Below are positions 17,576-25,449 of a DNA stretch of 44,052 nt, in pieces. The stretch lies in NCBI GenBank assembly GCA_017511205.1, contig JAFWLE010000006.1, positions 1 through 44,052 on the forward strand, in the 5' to 3' direction. Both the position numbers and the translations under genes were made by a program. How positions within the stretch are numbered: the first letter of the stretch is position 1; each line of letters opens with the position of its first letter. This DNA comes from Candidatus Saccharimonadota bacterium. Its GTDB lineage: Bacteria; Patescibacteriota; Saccharimonadia; Saccharimonadales; Saccharimonadaceae. The notes beneath the pieces were generated by a model, which saw nothing but the letters and a program-made list of their open reading frames with translations, was not told the DNA's origin and did not search any database.

Positions 17576-18317
17576 TATGTATATATTTTATCACATATGG
17601 ATAAACTTTTTCAAGCGAGAGCCAAACGATTTCGGGGTTTCTTTTAAACCAAGTCATCTGGCGTTTAGCTAGATGCCAGTCAGCGTAGAAGCTCAAATTC
17701 TTGGCTTCTTTGAGCGAAAGCTTCCCTTCTAGGTATTGCCAAGCATACTGATAAATATCACTTTTCATAGCCTGACTACCCCAACCGTACTGTTTTACGA
17801 GAGCTTCTGTTTCCTTGTATAAATCATCTGAAAACATTGTATCAATACGTTTTTTTAATCTGCTTCGTAGCTCCTCACTTGAGTACTTAATGCCGACTAA
17901 AAGATAATCCCCTTTGATTTCGGTACGATCTGTACAAGTTTTTTGTTCGAAATCACCAATTTTCTCACCGGTGGGGCCTTTGAAATGATAGTCGTAAACT
18001 AAAGCGTCGATGTAGAGACCAGTGCCACCTACAATGATCGGAACTTTGCCACGCGCTTTAATGTCCCTAATTCTATCCTCAGCGTATTCTTTCCAGTCTG
18101 AAACCGTGAACCTGTCGCCAGGCTCAACTAGATCTAGACCATAGTGAGGTATACCGGCTTGTTCTTCTGGCGTTGGTTTGGCAGTGCCGATATCCATGCC
18201 TTTATAAATGGCACGAGAGTCGGCTGAAATAATCTCGCCGTTAATCTCCTTGGCGAGTCTGATAGAGACACCAGTTTTGCCAGAGCCCGTCGGGCCTAGA
18301 ATGACTATTGTTTGCAT
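17559..18317 (-). CDS. miaA: tRNA dimethylallyltransferase
   Basis: MiaA transfers dimethylallyl to N6 of A37 in tRNAs that read codons starting with U. The P-loop GPTGSGKT is at residues 8-15. DSRAIYKGMDIGTAKP is the substrate-tRNA/DMAPP motif, and VGGTGLYIDALVYDY is also conserved. At 252 residues it is 40-60 shorter than usual, mainly through loss of the variable middle insertion. It begins immediately after the thrS stop and ends inside the regulator gene. Confidence 0.93.
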   Translation of the reverse strand: MQTIVILGPTGSGKTGVSIRLAKEINGEIISADSRAIYKGMDIGTAKPTPEEQAGIPHYGLDLVEPGDRFTVSDWKEYAEDRIRDIKARGKVPIIVGGTGLYIDALVYDYHFKGPTGEKIGDFEQKTCTDRTEIKGDYLLVGIKYSSEELRSRLKKRIDTMFSDDLYKETEALVKQYGWGSQAMKSDIYQYAWQYLEGKLSLKEAKNLSFYADWHLAKRQMTWFKRNPEIVWLSLEKVYPYVIKYIHNEQRK

Positions 18318-20063
18318 CTATTTTAGTTCTTTTAGATATTCGGCGAGCTTAGTGAGCTTGACTTTATCTTCTTTGTCGCGAAGACGGATGGAGACGATTT
18401 TGTCTTCGACATCCTTTGGGCCGACTACTAAGACGGCTGGGATCTTCATCGCGGTGGCACGACGAATCTTCTTGCCTAAGGAGTCATCCGAGTCATCCAC
18501 AGTGTAGCGGAGCTCATTATATTTAAGAGGTTTATCGAGAACAATCTTATCGAGGATGTCTGTAATTTTAGTAACGTAATCATTAACTTGATTATTCACA
18601 GTGACGATTCGAACTTGTTCTGGGGCGCACCAAAATGGGAACCAACCACCAGTGTGTTCAATAAAGACAGATAGGAAGCGTTCGATTGAACCAAGGGTAG
18701 CATGATGAATCATCACTGGGCGCTCTTTTTCGCCTTTTTGATTGGTAAATTCTAGACCAAAACGCTCTGGTTGAACAAAATCAAGTTGAATAGTAGCTAG
18801 CTGGTGTTCCCTGCCAAGAGCGTCTTCGGCCATGAAGTCAATCTTCGGGCCATAGAAGGCTGCTTCACCTTCTTGCTCGAAATAATCTAGGTGATTGTCG
18901 ATAGCAGCTTGTTTAATCTGTTTTTGGGACATCTCCCAGAGCTTTTTATCACCCAGGTACTTATCTTCATCGGAACGATAGGAGAGACGGGCGCGAAGTT
19001 TCTGCATGCCCATGGTTTCGTATAATTCCTTAACGATGCCGACTAACTTTTTGACCTCTTCTTTGATCTGGTCGTTGCGGCAAAAGACGTGAGAATCATC
19101 TTGAGTAAGGGAGCGGACCCGTGATAAACCGCCTAGTTCGCCGGTTTTTTCATCACGATAATCAGTAGTGGCCTCCATATAACGCACTGGCATATCGCGA
19201 TAAGTACGCGGACGAGAGGCAAAAATCTGAGCATGATGTGGGCAGTTCATTGGCTTCATGGCGAAGTCTTCCCCGCTAACTTGGGAATGAACCATAAAGA
19301 GTTCGTCACCGAATTTGGCATAGTGGCCAGAAGTTTTATAGAGATCAGTTTTGGTGATGTGTGGAGTCCAAACCTTCTTAAAGCCCTCACGACCACGCAA
19401 GCTCAAAGAATAATTGGCCATTAATTCACGTAGCTCCGTACCACGTGGAGTAAAGAGAGGAAGCCCAGCCCCGACCAAATCCGAAAAGCAGAAGAGATCT
19501 AGCTCTTTACCAAGTTTTCGGTGGTCACGCTTTTTAGCTTCTTCCTGGCGCTTGAGATACTCGTCTAACTCTTTCTCAGTATCAAAGGCTACGCCGTAAA
19601 TCCGGGTGAGCATAGGGCGTTTTTCGTCGCCGCGCCAATAAGCACCGGCGATGCGAACAAGTTTAAATGGACCAATTTCGGATAAATCTTTAACATGGGG
19701 ACCTTTGCAGAGATCGGTAAATAAATCACCCATATCATAGAAAGATATTTCGGCGCTCTCAGGCAATTCTTTGATTAGCTCAATCTTGTAATCCTGCTTT
19801 TCGTCACGAGCCCAGTTGAGAGCTTCGGCCTTAGTGACCACGCGTTTTTCCATTGGGAGCTTGCGGGCAATAATACCACGCATTTTCTTCTCAATTTTGT
19901 TTAAATCGGCATCGGTAATTTTGGTATCACCAAAATCAATGTCGTAGTAGAAGCCATCTTCGATGGCCGGACCAATGCCAAATTTGGCATTCGGATAGAG
20001 TTCGCGTACGGCAGCGGCTAATACGTGACTCAAAGTATGTCTCATCTCTTCAGTTTTTCCCAT
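18318..20063 (-). CDS. thrS: Threonyl-tRNA synthetase without TGS domain
   Basis: This class II synthetase has the N2 editing domain (HTLSHVLAAAV near residues 10-20), then the catalytic core with class II motifs and zinc ligands (MNCPHH and others). The anticodon-binding domain with APEQVRIVTV lies near residue 485. The 581-residue protein starts directly at the editing domain; the usual N-terminal TGS domain of about 60 residues is missing. A Shine-Dalgarno (AAAGGGA) confirms the start, and a TATAAT -10 lies about 25 nt upstream. It is first in an operon with miaA and the wHTH regulator. No T-box leader is seen. Confidence 0.95.
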   Translation of the reverse strand: MGKTEEMRHTLSHVLAAAVRELYPNAKFGIGPAIEDGFYYDIDFGDTKITDADLNKIEKKMRGIIARKLPMEKRVVTKAEALNWARDEKQDYKIELIKELPESAEISFYDMGDLFTDLCKGPHVKDLSEIGPFKLVRIAGAYWRGDEKRPMLTRIYGVAFDTEKELDEYLKRQEEAKKRDHRKLGKELDLFCFSDLVGAGLPLFTPRGTELRELMANYSLSLRGREGFKKVWTPHITKTDLYKTSGHYAKFGDELFMVHSQVSGEDFAMKPMNCPHHAQIFASRPRTYRDMPVRYMEATTDYRDEKTGELGGLSRVRSLTQDDSHVFCRNDQIKEEVKKLVGIVKELYETMGMQKLRARLSYRSDEDKYLGDKKLWEMSQKQIKQAAIDNHLDYFEQEGEAAFYGPKIDFMAEDALGREHQLATIQLDFVQPERFGLEFTNQKGEKERPVMIHHATLGSIERFLSVFIEHTGGWFPFWCAPEQVRIVTVNNQVNDYVTKITDILDKIVLDKPLKYNELRYTVDDSDDSLGKKIRRATAMKIPAVLVVGPKDVEDKIVSIRLRDKEDKVKLTKLAEYLKELK

Positions 20064-20107
20064 TTTGATTCCCTTTTACTTGTATATATTATACCATAGT
20101 TACGCCT

Positions 20108-20133
20108 TTCGATATGAATGAATTATTCAATAA
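20108..20133. repeat. Solitary end of the structured repeat
   Basis: This 26-nt sequence matches the right end of repeat copy C (40054-40079) at 23 of 26 positions (TTCGATATGAAnGAA...ATTCAA). The rest of the element is absent. It lies between the divergent thrS and 20172 promoters. Confidence 0.55.
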
Positions 20134-20171
20134 GGCTAACGAGTGATGTATAATTAAGAAAAGGAGATTTT

Positions 20172-21023
20172 ATGGTAAAAGAAACGAAAAATAGCAAAGG
20201 GGCTGAGGCGCCTAAAAAAACGGTAGAAAAAGCTAAAACGGAAAAACCGAAGAAAGTAGAGGAAAAACCGATAATTGAAAAGGTTGCGGAAAAGCCTGCA
20301 GTTGAGAAAGCCGCTGAAAAACCTACGACGGAAAGAATCGAGGTAAAGCAAAAGTCGAATGGACAGGCAATCGTCATTGCGGTGCTGGCCACGATATTGG
20401 GGTGCGCGATAATTGTATTCACGGTATTATTTGCTACTGGTGTAATCAAATTCGGTAACAGTGAGAGTGATAGTAGCTCGGTGGCTACAGAGGAGGATAA
20501 GGACGAGAAAGATGATAAGCCTACTGATGATGACGATGACGATGACGATAAGAAAGGTGGTTATTCTGACGCTGGAAAAACTAGTACGAGCAATATAATC
20601 GATAATCCGAATAAACAAGTAACGGAAAGTGGCACTTTTGTTAAAGTCGGCGTCCTCGAATTCTACCTGCCGCGTAAATTTGAGTATGGTGGCAAAAACA
20701 AGGATGGCGCGTTTACTTATAATCTAACTAACGACGATGGTTGGGCTCAGGTACTAGTTTACGCAGAAAAAAGCTCGCTGACGCCAGCCAAGTTTCTAAC
20801 TAACCGAGTGAGCTCATACCTAGATATTACTGATAGTGCTTACAGAATGAATGGCACCACTTGGGTACAGGCCGAAAATGCCTATTCCCTGGCTTATGCA
20901 ACTGAACTGGATGGCAAAATCTATGCCGTATATTATAGTGTGAAACTGGATTCTGATGCGACCAGCAAAGCTATGCAGATGATTCCGAAAACTCTGTACA
21001 TGAAGAAAATCTACAAAAACTAG
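20172..21023 (+). CDS. Single-pass membrane protein with charged cytoplasmic N-terminus
   Basis: The first 60 residues are a Lys/Glu/Pro/Ala-rich low-complexity region with repeated KP(x)EKA-like units. A transmembrane helix at about 65-90 follows, then an acidic linker with a run of eight Asp. A folded C-terminal domain from about residue 155 has no recognisable family. With no signal peptide it is likely a type II membrane protein with an outer C-terminal domain. Promoter TATAAT (20147-20152) and AAAAGGAG ribosome-binding site are clear. It converges with the racemase-like gene, and the two stop codons share CTAG. Confidence 0.75.
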   Translation: MVKETKNSKGAEAPKKTVEKAKTEKPKKVEEKPIIEKVAEKPAVEKAAEKPTTERIEVKQKSNGQAIVIAVLATILGCAIIVFTVLFATGVIKFGNSESDSSSVATEEDKDEKDDKPTDDDDDDDDKKGGYSDAGKTSTSNIIDNPNKQVTESGTFVKVGVLEFYLPRKFEYGGKNKDGAFTYNLTNDDGWAQVLVYAEKSSLTPAKFLTNRVSSYLDITDSAYRMNGTTWVQAENAYSLAYATELDGKIYAVYYSVKLDSDATSKAMQMIPKTLYMKKIYKN

Positions 21024-21682
21024 GATTTAGACTTTTTAACTCCACCGCGAATTCTCAAAGCTCTATTTACGTTTTTGATGGTGTCGCTGAAATTGTCGTA
21101 GATGCGAAGTTTGGGGCCGTAGAGCCTTTTGAGGCTTGAATGCAAATCGTAAAACTGTGAACAAGCTAAAATGATGGAATTAAAATGATACTTTTCAAAA
21201 AGTGGCGAGAGGGCTAACCTAATCTCATCATTCTGCAATTCCCCGTCGTCAATTTTAGCTGGCCAAGTATCTAGAGTAAGAGTTTTAGCTTTGAAATGTA
21301 GATGGAAAATATAACTTTGGTATTTAAGAGTTTTGGCGACGGCCCTGGTAGTAAGAATGGGCACTTCGGTGTTTTTCTGAAGCGCTCTTGGGCGATTAAA
21401 AGACATGCCGATAAAAGATTGGTCCTTGTATTTCCGGCGAAAATAATCGAGGCTGGTCAAGGTCAAAAGGTAATTTGCAAAGATAATCAAATCCACTTTG
21501 CCGATGTAAGGACGCAAAGCCTCATCAGCGATTTTTCTAGCAATTCTAGGATTAGATAATAGTTCTTCAGCGTGACGCCAATCGATCACACGAATAATTT
21601 CTATGATTGGCAGTTCATCTGCCAGTTTGTCGGCAAAAAATTCACCACCGTAACCACCGTCAAAAACCACAACCTTCAACAT
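21020..21682 (-). CDS. Glutamate racemase-like protein (Asp/Glu racemase fold)
   Basis: The 220 residues follow the MurI plan: an N-terminal DGGYGG motif (D8, like DSGVGG) and ACSQF at 173-177 in place of the second catalytic motif GCTHYP, with C174. The first catalytic cysteine, normally in ACNTA, aligns to A69 in FANYL. A standard two-cysteine racemase mechanism therefore seems impossible as encoded. It could be an inactive or altered-substrate homologue. A Shine-Dalgarno (GGAGGAGAAAGG) supports the start. Confidence 0.6.
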   Translation of the reverse strand: MLKVVVFDGGYGGEFFADKLADELPIIEIIRVIDWRHAEELLSNPRIARKIADEALRPYIGKVDLIIFANYLLTLTSLDYFRRKYKDQSFIGMSFNRPRALQKNTEVPILTTRAVAKTLKYQSYIFHLHFKAKTLTLDTWPAKIDDGELQNDEIRLALSPLFEKYHFNSIILACSQFYDLHSSLKRLYGPKLRIYDNFSDTIKNVNRALRIRGGVKKSKS

Positions 21683-21836
21683 AAAATAATCCTTTCTCCT
21701 CCGCTGAGGATAGATTTTAACATATTTTCAGAAAATGAGATTTTCGGAATTGCGACATTTGAAACTTTTGTCTCATAAAAAACAATTCTGTATAAAAAGG
21801 GACAGAAATATAAACTATAGGGTTTAGATTTTTATT

Positions 21837-21935
21837 CGGCTCCTACCACGAACGAATCCCTACGGGATTCGCACTCCTCTTAGCAGCATATCATGATAAA
21901 AAATTAAACCCTTACGGGTTTACTTTTTTATCATG
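21837..21935. repeat. Hairpin block downstream of the tRNA-Val(UAC) 3'-end copy
   Basis: CGGCTCCTACCACG (21837-21850) is shared with the tRNA-Val(CAC) locus (35270-35283). It is followed by a GAATCCC/GGGATTC hairpin and then a long imperfect stem, CATGATAAAA...TTTTTATCATG, at 21892-21935. The stem abuts the duplicated tRNA 3' end and looks like its terminator on the minus strand. Confidence 0.55.
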
Positions 21936-21951
21936 GTGGGTTGTGAGGAGC
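21934..21951 (-). repeat. Duplicated 3' end of tRNA-Val(UAC)
   Basis: The 18-nt GCTCCTCACAACCCACCA (minus strand) is identical to the CCA, acceptor and T-stem 3' strand of the intact tRNA at 22056-22132. It lies 122 bp downstream. The match ends in the T-loop, followed by a GCGAGC/GCTCGC hairpin and a T-loop-like TCGAATCC. Confidence 0.8.
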
Positions 21952-22014
21952 GGGGATGTCGCGAGCTTACGCTCGCTCCATTCGAATCCTGGACTCGATC
22001 TCCTCAATATTTAT

Positions 22015-22057
22015 CAAGAATTAAATAAAGACCCTCCGGGTCTTTCTTTAATTCTTG
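22015..22057 (-). terminator. Long hairpin abutting tRNA-Val(UAC)
   Basis: CAAGAATTAAA...AAAGACCC pairs with GGGTCTTT...TTTAATTCTTG, an imperfect stem of about 19 bp with a 3-nt loop. It overlaps the tRNA CCA by two bases. Confidence 0.7.
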
Positions 22058-22132
22058 GTGGGTTGTGAGGAGCTCGAATCCCCGACCTTCTCGGTGTAAA
22101 CGAGACGCTCTAGCCAACTGAGCTAACAACCC
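22056..22132 (-). tRNA. trnV-UAC: tRNA-Val (anticodon UAC)
   Basis: The minus strand folds into a standard cloverleaf: acceptor GGGTTGT/ACAACCC, anticodon stem TCTCG/CGAGA with loop TTTACAC (anticodon TAC), T-loop TTCGAGC, and encoded CCA. A TATAAT lies 9 nt upstream (22142-22147 region). Downstream is a hairpin terminator and a copy of the tRNA 3' end. Confidence 0.96.
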
Positions 22133-22167
22133 GTCTTTGTAATTATATCACAGAGTACGATTATTTG

Positions 22168-22743
22168 TTAGTGCTCCCGGTTAAAATAGACTAGTGGGTC
22201 GAGATGGGAGTGGGCTTCATCAGTTAAAAATAAGATTTTATCAATGGTGCTAGAAATAGTTTTTTTGCTAAAACCGGCTCTTCCCCACCCTTCGATAATG
22301 CCAGCCACTTCTTTAGCGTAAATATTAAAAGCCTCGCCGTCAGAAACTTTTTCTGAAAAAATTATTTTCGGCTTTAAAGCGAAAACGATTCTTTCAAAGA
22401 AATCTTTTTGCCCTTTTTTTAAGATAAGCTCCATTTCTAAGCGGTTAGCGGACATAAAAATAATGATTCGAAGAAATAATGTCTTTAATTCGGAGTCTGG
22501 ACTGCTCATAAGGCGCTCCATAGTCTTCTTGCACTTATGTAAAATGTATTTTTCGTAATCTGGCACTACTTCGTGAAGATTTTTGTGATGACGATAAAAA
22601 GTAGAACGAGAAATTTTAGCTAATTGGATAAAATGTCCTATGCTCAAAAACTCTTTGACGGAAAGAAGGGTGATGACAATTTTCTTTTCGTTTTTAAAAA
22701 ATTTTTGATTTCTAAGTTCTTTTTCGGTAATTCTGTCCACCAC
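22168..22743 (-). CDS. TetR-like transcriptional regulator
   Basis: This 191-residue protein has a helix-turn-helix ending in ISRSTFYRHHKNL (about 44-56), the TetR recognition-helix pattern, and an all-helical C-terminal ligand/dimerisation region without family signature. It starts with GTG (two consecutive GTG codons; the first follows AGGCG). It lies 11 nt after the glycosyltransferase gene, so it is last in that operon and may regulate it. Confidence 0.75.
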   Translation of the reverse strand: MVDRITEKELRNQKFFKNEKKIVITLLSVKEFLSIGHFIQLAKISRSTFYRHHKNLHEVVPDYEKYILHKCKKTMERLMSSPDSELKTLFLRIIIFMSANRLEMELILKKGQKDFFERIVFALKPKIIFSEKVSDGEAFNIYAKEVAGIIEGWGRAGFSKKTISSTIDKILFLTDEAHSHLDPLVYFNREH

Positions 22744-22754
22744 CGCCTGGCCTT

Positions 22755-24380
22755 TTATTTTTTGACGACCTTTTTAGTGACGTCAAATTTCTCCATGTAG
22801 AGACCTAGCATTAGGCGAGTTTGGGCGTAATAGGCAGCAAGGGATTGATAAAGGATAGAAGTGACCGGGATAAGCACCCATTGAAGTACCATTAGAAGGC
22901 TACGTCCTTTGCGGTATTTCTCTGGACGTTTGGGCAAAATACGAAAAGAGACTAATACAGTAATAAAGAGACCGATGGAAGCTGCAGTTTCGATTATGCT
23001 GACAATATTAGGTAAATTATAAGTAACCATATCGTGCGAAGAAACATTCATGATCATCGGTACCCAACCGCCAAAGGTAATAATCGGCGCCATGATAGCT
23101 AAGGTTACGTGGCCATCGAGCAAACGCCAGAACTTAGGAAAGAGGTGCCAGAACGGCATGACACGTTTAGATTTTGGCACAAAAAGCCTTGTGCCGACAT
23201 AGGCTACATCGCTAGCGCCATAATACCAGCGCCGGACTTGGACAAACTGAGCTTTAAGTGTTTTCCAGAAAGTCTCATCAATCACAGCGTCCTGATAAAT
23301 GGGAATGCGAATTGGCAAAACAGCGTAGTCACCGGAAAAGAAGAACAGGCTGCGCCAATACTGGTGCCCATCCTCCACGATAGTGCGCTTGGACCAGAAA
23401 TTCATGGCTTCGAGAGCTTGGAGAGGCTGGGAGTGCGAAGCGAAATTGCGTAAAGCATGCGGTCGCATGGTAGAAATCACATTAAAAAAGGAATTTGAAA
23501 TAGCAATCACACGAGCGGGCGCAGGAGCATCCCAAATATTATTGGTGAAAATTGAGACCGGCTGATAACTAAGCCTCTGGCGGTTGGGATGAACGATAAA
23601 TTCATAGGCGACTGAATCAAGGTATTTGGGTGCCATATGATTATCACTATCTAGAGAAGTAACGATGATATTCTCTACTGGTAAATGTTTTTTGGCAACG
23701 TATTCTTTAACAGCCTGACCGGCGTAAGTGAGATTGGGGCCTTTGCCGATTACCTCACCAGGTAGGTTAGCCGGGTGTTTAACTAGTAGAAAATCTTTGA
23801 AAACACCTTTATACTTTTCGGCTAAAGTTTTGGCGGTGGTATCCATTTCTTCACCGCCACGTTCCTCGTAGGCCAAGACAAAAACGATATGGTCGTTTAC
23901 GAAAGTGTTGTTCTCTACTGCCTTGATGGACGGTGAGAGGACTTCTTCTGCTTCATCATAAGCCGTCATGATAACGACATGATAAATTTCTGAAGGTTTG
24001 GGATACTCTTTTTCCATTACACTTATCATTTTGAGGTTATCTAAGTGTTCATTGAAATGGTAGCTTTTGTTGTCGTCGTCATGCAATCTTTCGTAGGAAG
24101 CGTGGGGAGTTTCCAAATCCATCAGACGACCGTGCCAATCGACACGACCAGCTCGTTTGATAATTTTGTACCCTTGGACAGTGCGATAAGCTACCCCAAC
24201 AGCTTTAACCAGGGTGCTAGAAATCAAAATGAATAAATAAATTGCTCCCCAAACTGGGTCAATCAACGAAATGACAAAAAGCAAAATAATAGCACCATAA
24301 GAAATGGCACCAGGCATAATTTCAAGGAAGCGATAAAGCTTGGTTCGTTTACCTTGGGGTATTTCAAGGTTTTGACGCAT
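22755..24380 (-). CDS. Processive family 2 membrane glycosyltransferase
   Basis: The protein resembles cellulose/hyaluronan synthase-type GT2 enzymes. It has two N-terminal membrane helices and a cytoplasmic GT-A domain with SLDSDNH (DxD metal site, near residue 242). TIVEDGHQYW holds the catalytic Asp, and QVRRW near 380 is the processivity QxxRW motif. Four C-terminal membrane helices follow. The 541-residue protein probably polymerises and exports a surface polysaccharide; the sugar cannot be predicted. There is no PilZ domain. The ATG follows GGAG, directly after the 120-residue membrane gene. Confidence 0.85.
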   Translation of the reverse strand: MRQNLEIPQGKRTKLYRFLEIMPGAISYGAIILLFVISLIDPVWGAIYLFILISSTLVKAVGVAYRTVQGYKIIKRAGRVDWHGRLMDLETPHASYERLHDDDNKSYHFNEHLDNLKMISVMEKEYPKPSEIYHVVIMTAYDEAEEVLSPSIKAVENNTFVNDHIVFVLAYEERGGEEMDTTAKTLAEKYKGVFKDFLLVKHPANLPGEVIGKGPNLTYAGQAVKEYVAKKHLPVENIIVTSLDSDNHMAPKYLDSVAYEFIVHPNRQRLSYQPVSIFTNNIWDAPAPARVIAISNSFFNVISTMRPHALRNFASHSQPLQALEAMNFWSKRTIVEDGHQYWRSLFFFSGDYAVLPIRIPIYQDAVIDETFWKTLKAQFVQVRRWYYGASDVAYVGTRLFVPKSKRVMPFWHLFPKFWRLLDGHVTLAIMAPIITFGGWVPMIMNVSSHDMVTYNLPNIVSIIETAASIGLFITVLVSFRILPKRPEKYRKGRSLLMVLQWVLIPVTSILYQSLAAYYAQTRLMLGLYMEKFDVTKKVVKK

Positions 24381-24743
24381 TTATTTTTCTCCAAGTAGGC
24401 GGATTAATACTAGAGCCGCACCAAAGATTAGACATGAAGTTGTGATCAAAAAGAATTTGGCCATGCCAGCACCACGTTTATGAAAGATGCGAAGGGTAAG
24501 AATGCTGTGAAAAATCCCAAAAACGATAGCAAGAATAGGAAAAGTCAAAAGCCCTACCCAAGTGCCATCGCGATAGCCGCCGATATCGCCATAACCAACT
24601 CTGACTACTGGCGCCTCAGGGTTCAAGGTAATAATTGAAAAAATTAGTAACGCTAGTGCGGCAAAAACATTAAAAACCATCAGGAGTAGAATACCGCGCT
24701 CGGTTTGGTAGATTTTGATAAGGTCTTCTTTCAGAGTTTTCAT
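24381..24743 (-). CDS. Small membrane protein in glycosyltransferase operon
   Basis: This 120-residue protein has three predicted transmembrane helices (about 17-39, 62-87 and 95-116) and no recognised family motif. It sits between the DUF308 and glycosyltransferase genes with gaps under 20 nt. A role accessory to polysaccharide synthesis is inferred from position. Confidence 0.65.
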   Translation of the reverse strand: MKTLKEDLIKIYQTERGILLLMVFNVFAALALLIFSIITLNPEAPVVRVGYGDIGGYRDGTWVGLLTFPILAIVFGIFHSILTLRIFHKRGAGMAKFFLITTSCLIFGAALVLIRLLGEK

Positions 24744-24759
24744 TTTTATTAAGAGCTAA

Positions 24760-25380
24760 TTATTTTTCCGTTGACTTAGCTGAATCAGAGGCTCCAGTTA
24801 ATCGTTCAACAATGGTATTAATATGTTGAATGAACATGGCATCGCCAACCACGCCAATTACACCGGTAGCAATCATCAAGGCGCCTACCAAGGTGATGAC
24901 TGCTCCCTGATAGAAGGTGACAAAAACGCCCATGACAAGCATAAGGAGTGCCAGGATGAGGATATATTTCCAGGTTTCAATTTTGGCATTAGCGAGTTTA
25001 ATAGCGGAGTTGATACGCACTAATGATTCATAAATGATAATGATACCGATGATGATACGAAAAACATTGGTAATATCTTCACCGACGGCTAAAAAAGCTA
25101 CACCAATGAGAACGGAAACTACGCCAGAAAGCAGGTTGTTATTAAAGAAGTCTTTAGGGCCGTTGTCGATAAAATAATTGATGATTTGAAAACCACCTTT
25201 AACGATGAAAAAGGCGCCTACGACATAAGACAGGGCTTCTACCATTGGTTGTTGCAAAATGATAAATAGAAGGCCTATTATAATCAGGGCTAGCGATTCG
25301 AAGATAGAAAGCCAAGCGGTTTTCTTAATCTCGCCACCGACTTGCTCGACTGGCTGTTTAATAATCTCTGCTTTTGCCAT
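24760..25380 (-). CDS. DUF308/HdeD-like membrane protein
   Basis: The 206 residues contain six predicted transmembrane helices in short hairpins, with the GLLFIILQQPM...VVGAFFIVKGGFQI and IIGIIIIYESLVRI patterns of DUF308 (HdeD-related). E. coli HdeD is linked to acid resistance, but the function here is unknown. It is the first gene of the operon with the 120-residue protein, GT2 and TetR. A TATAAT -10 and an AAAGGAG ribosome-binding site precede it. Confidence 0.75.
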   Translation of the reverse strand: MAKAEIIKQPVEQVGGEIKKTAWLSIFESLALIIIGLLFIILQQPMVEALSYVVGAFFIVKGGFQIINYFIDNGPKDFFNNNLLSGVVSVLIGVAFLAVGEDITNVFRIIIGIIIIYESLVRINSAIKLANAKIETWKYILILALLMLVMGVFVTFYQGAVITLVGALMIATGVIGVVGDAMFIQHINTIVERLTGASDSAKSTEK

Positions 25381-25449
25381 AAAAACTCCTTTATTCTGAT
25401 TTATTATATCATATTGTCCTGAAAAATAAAAAACTTATGGTTTTACTGG

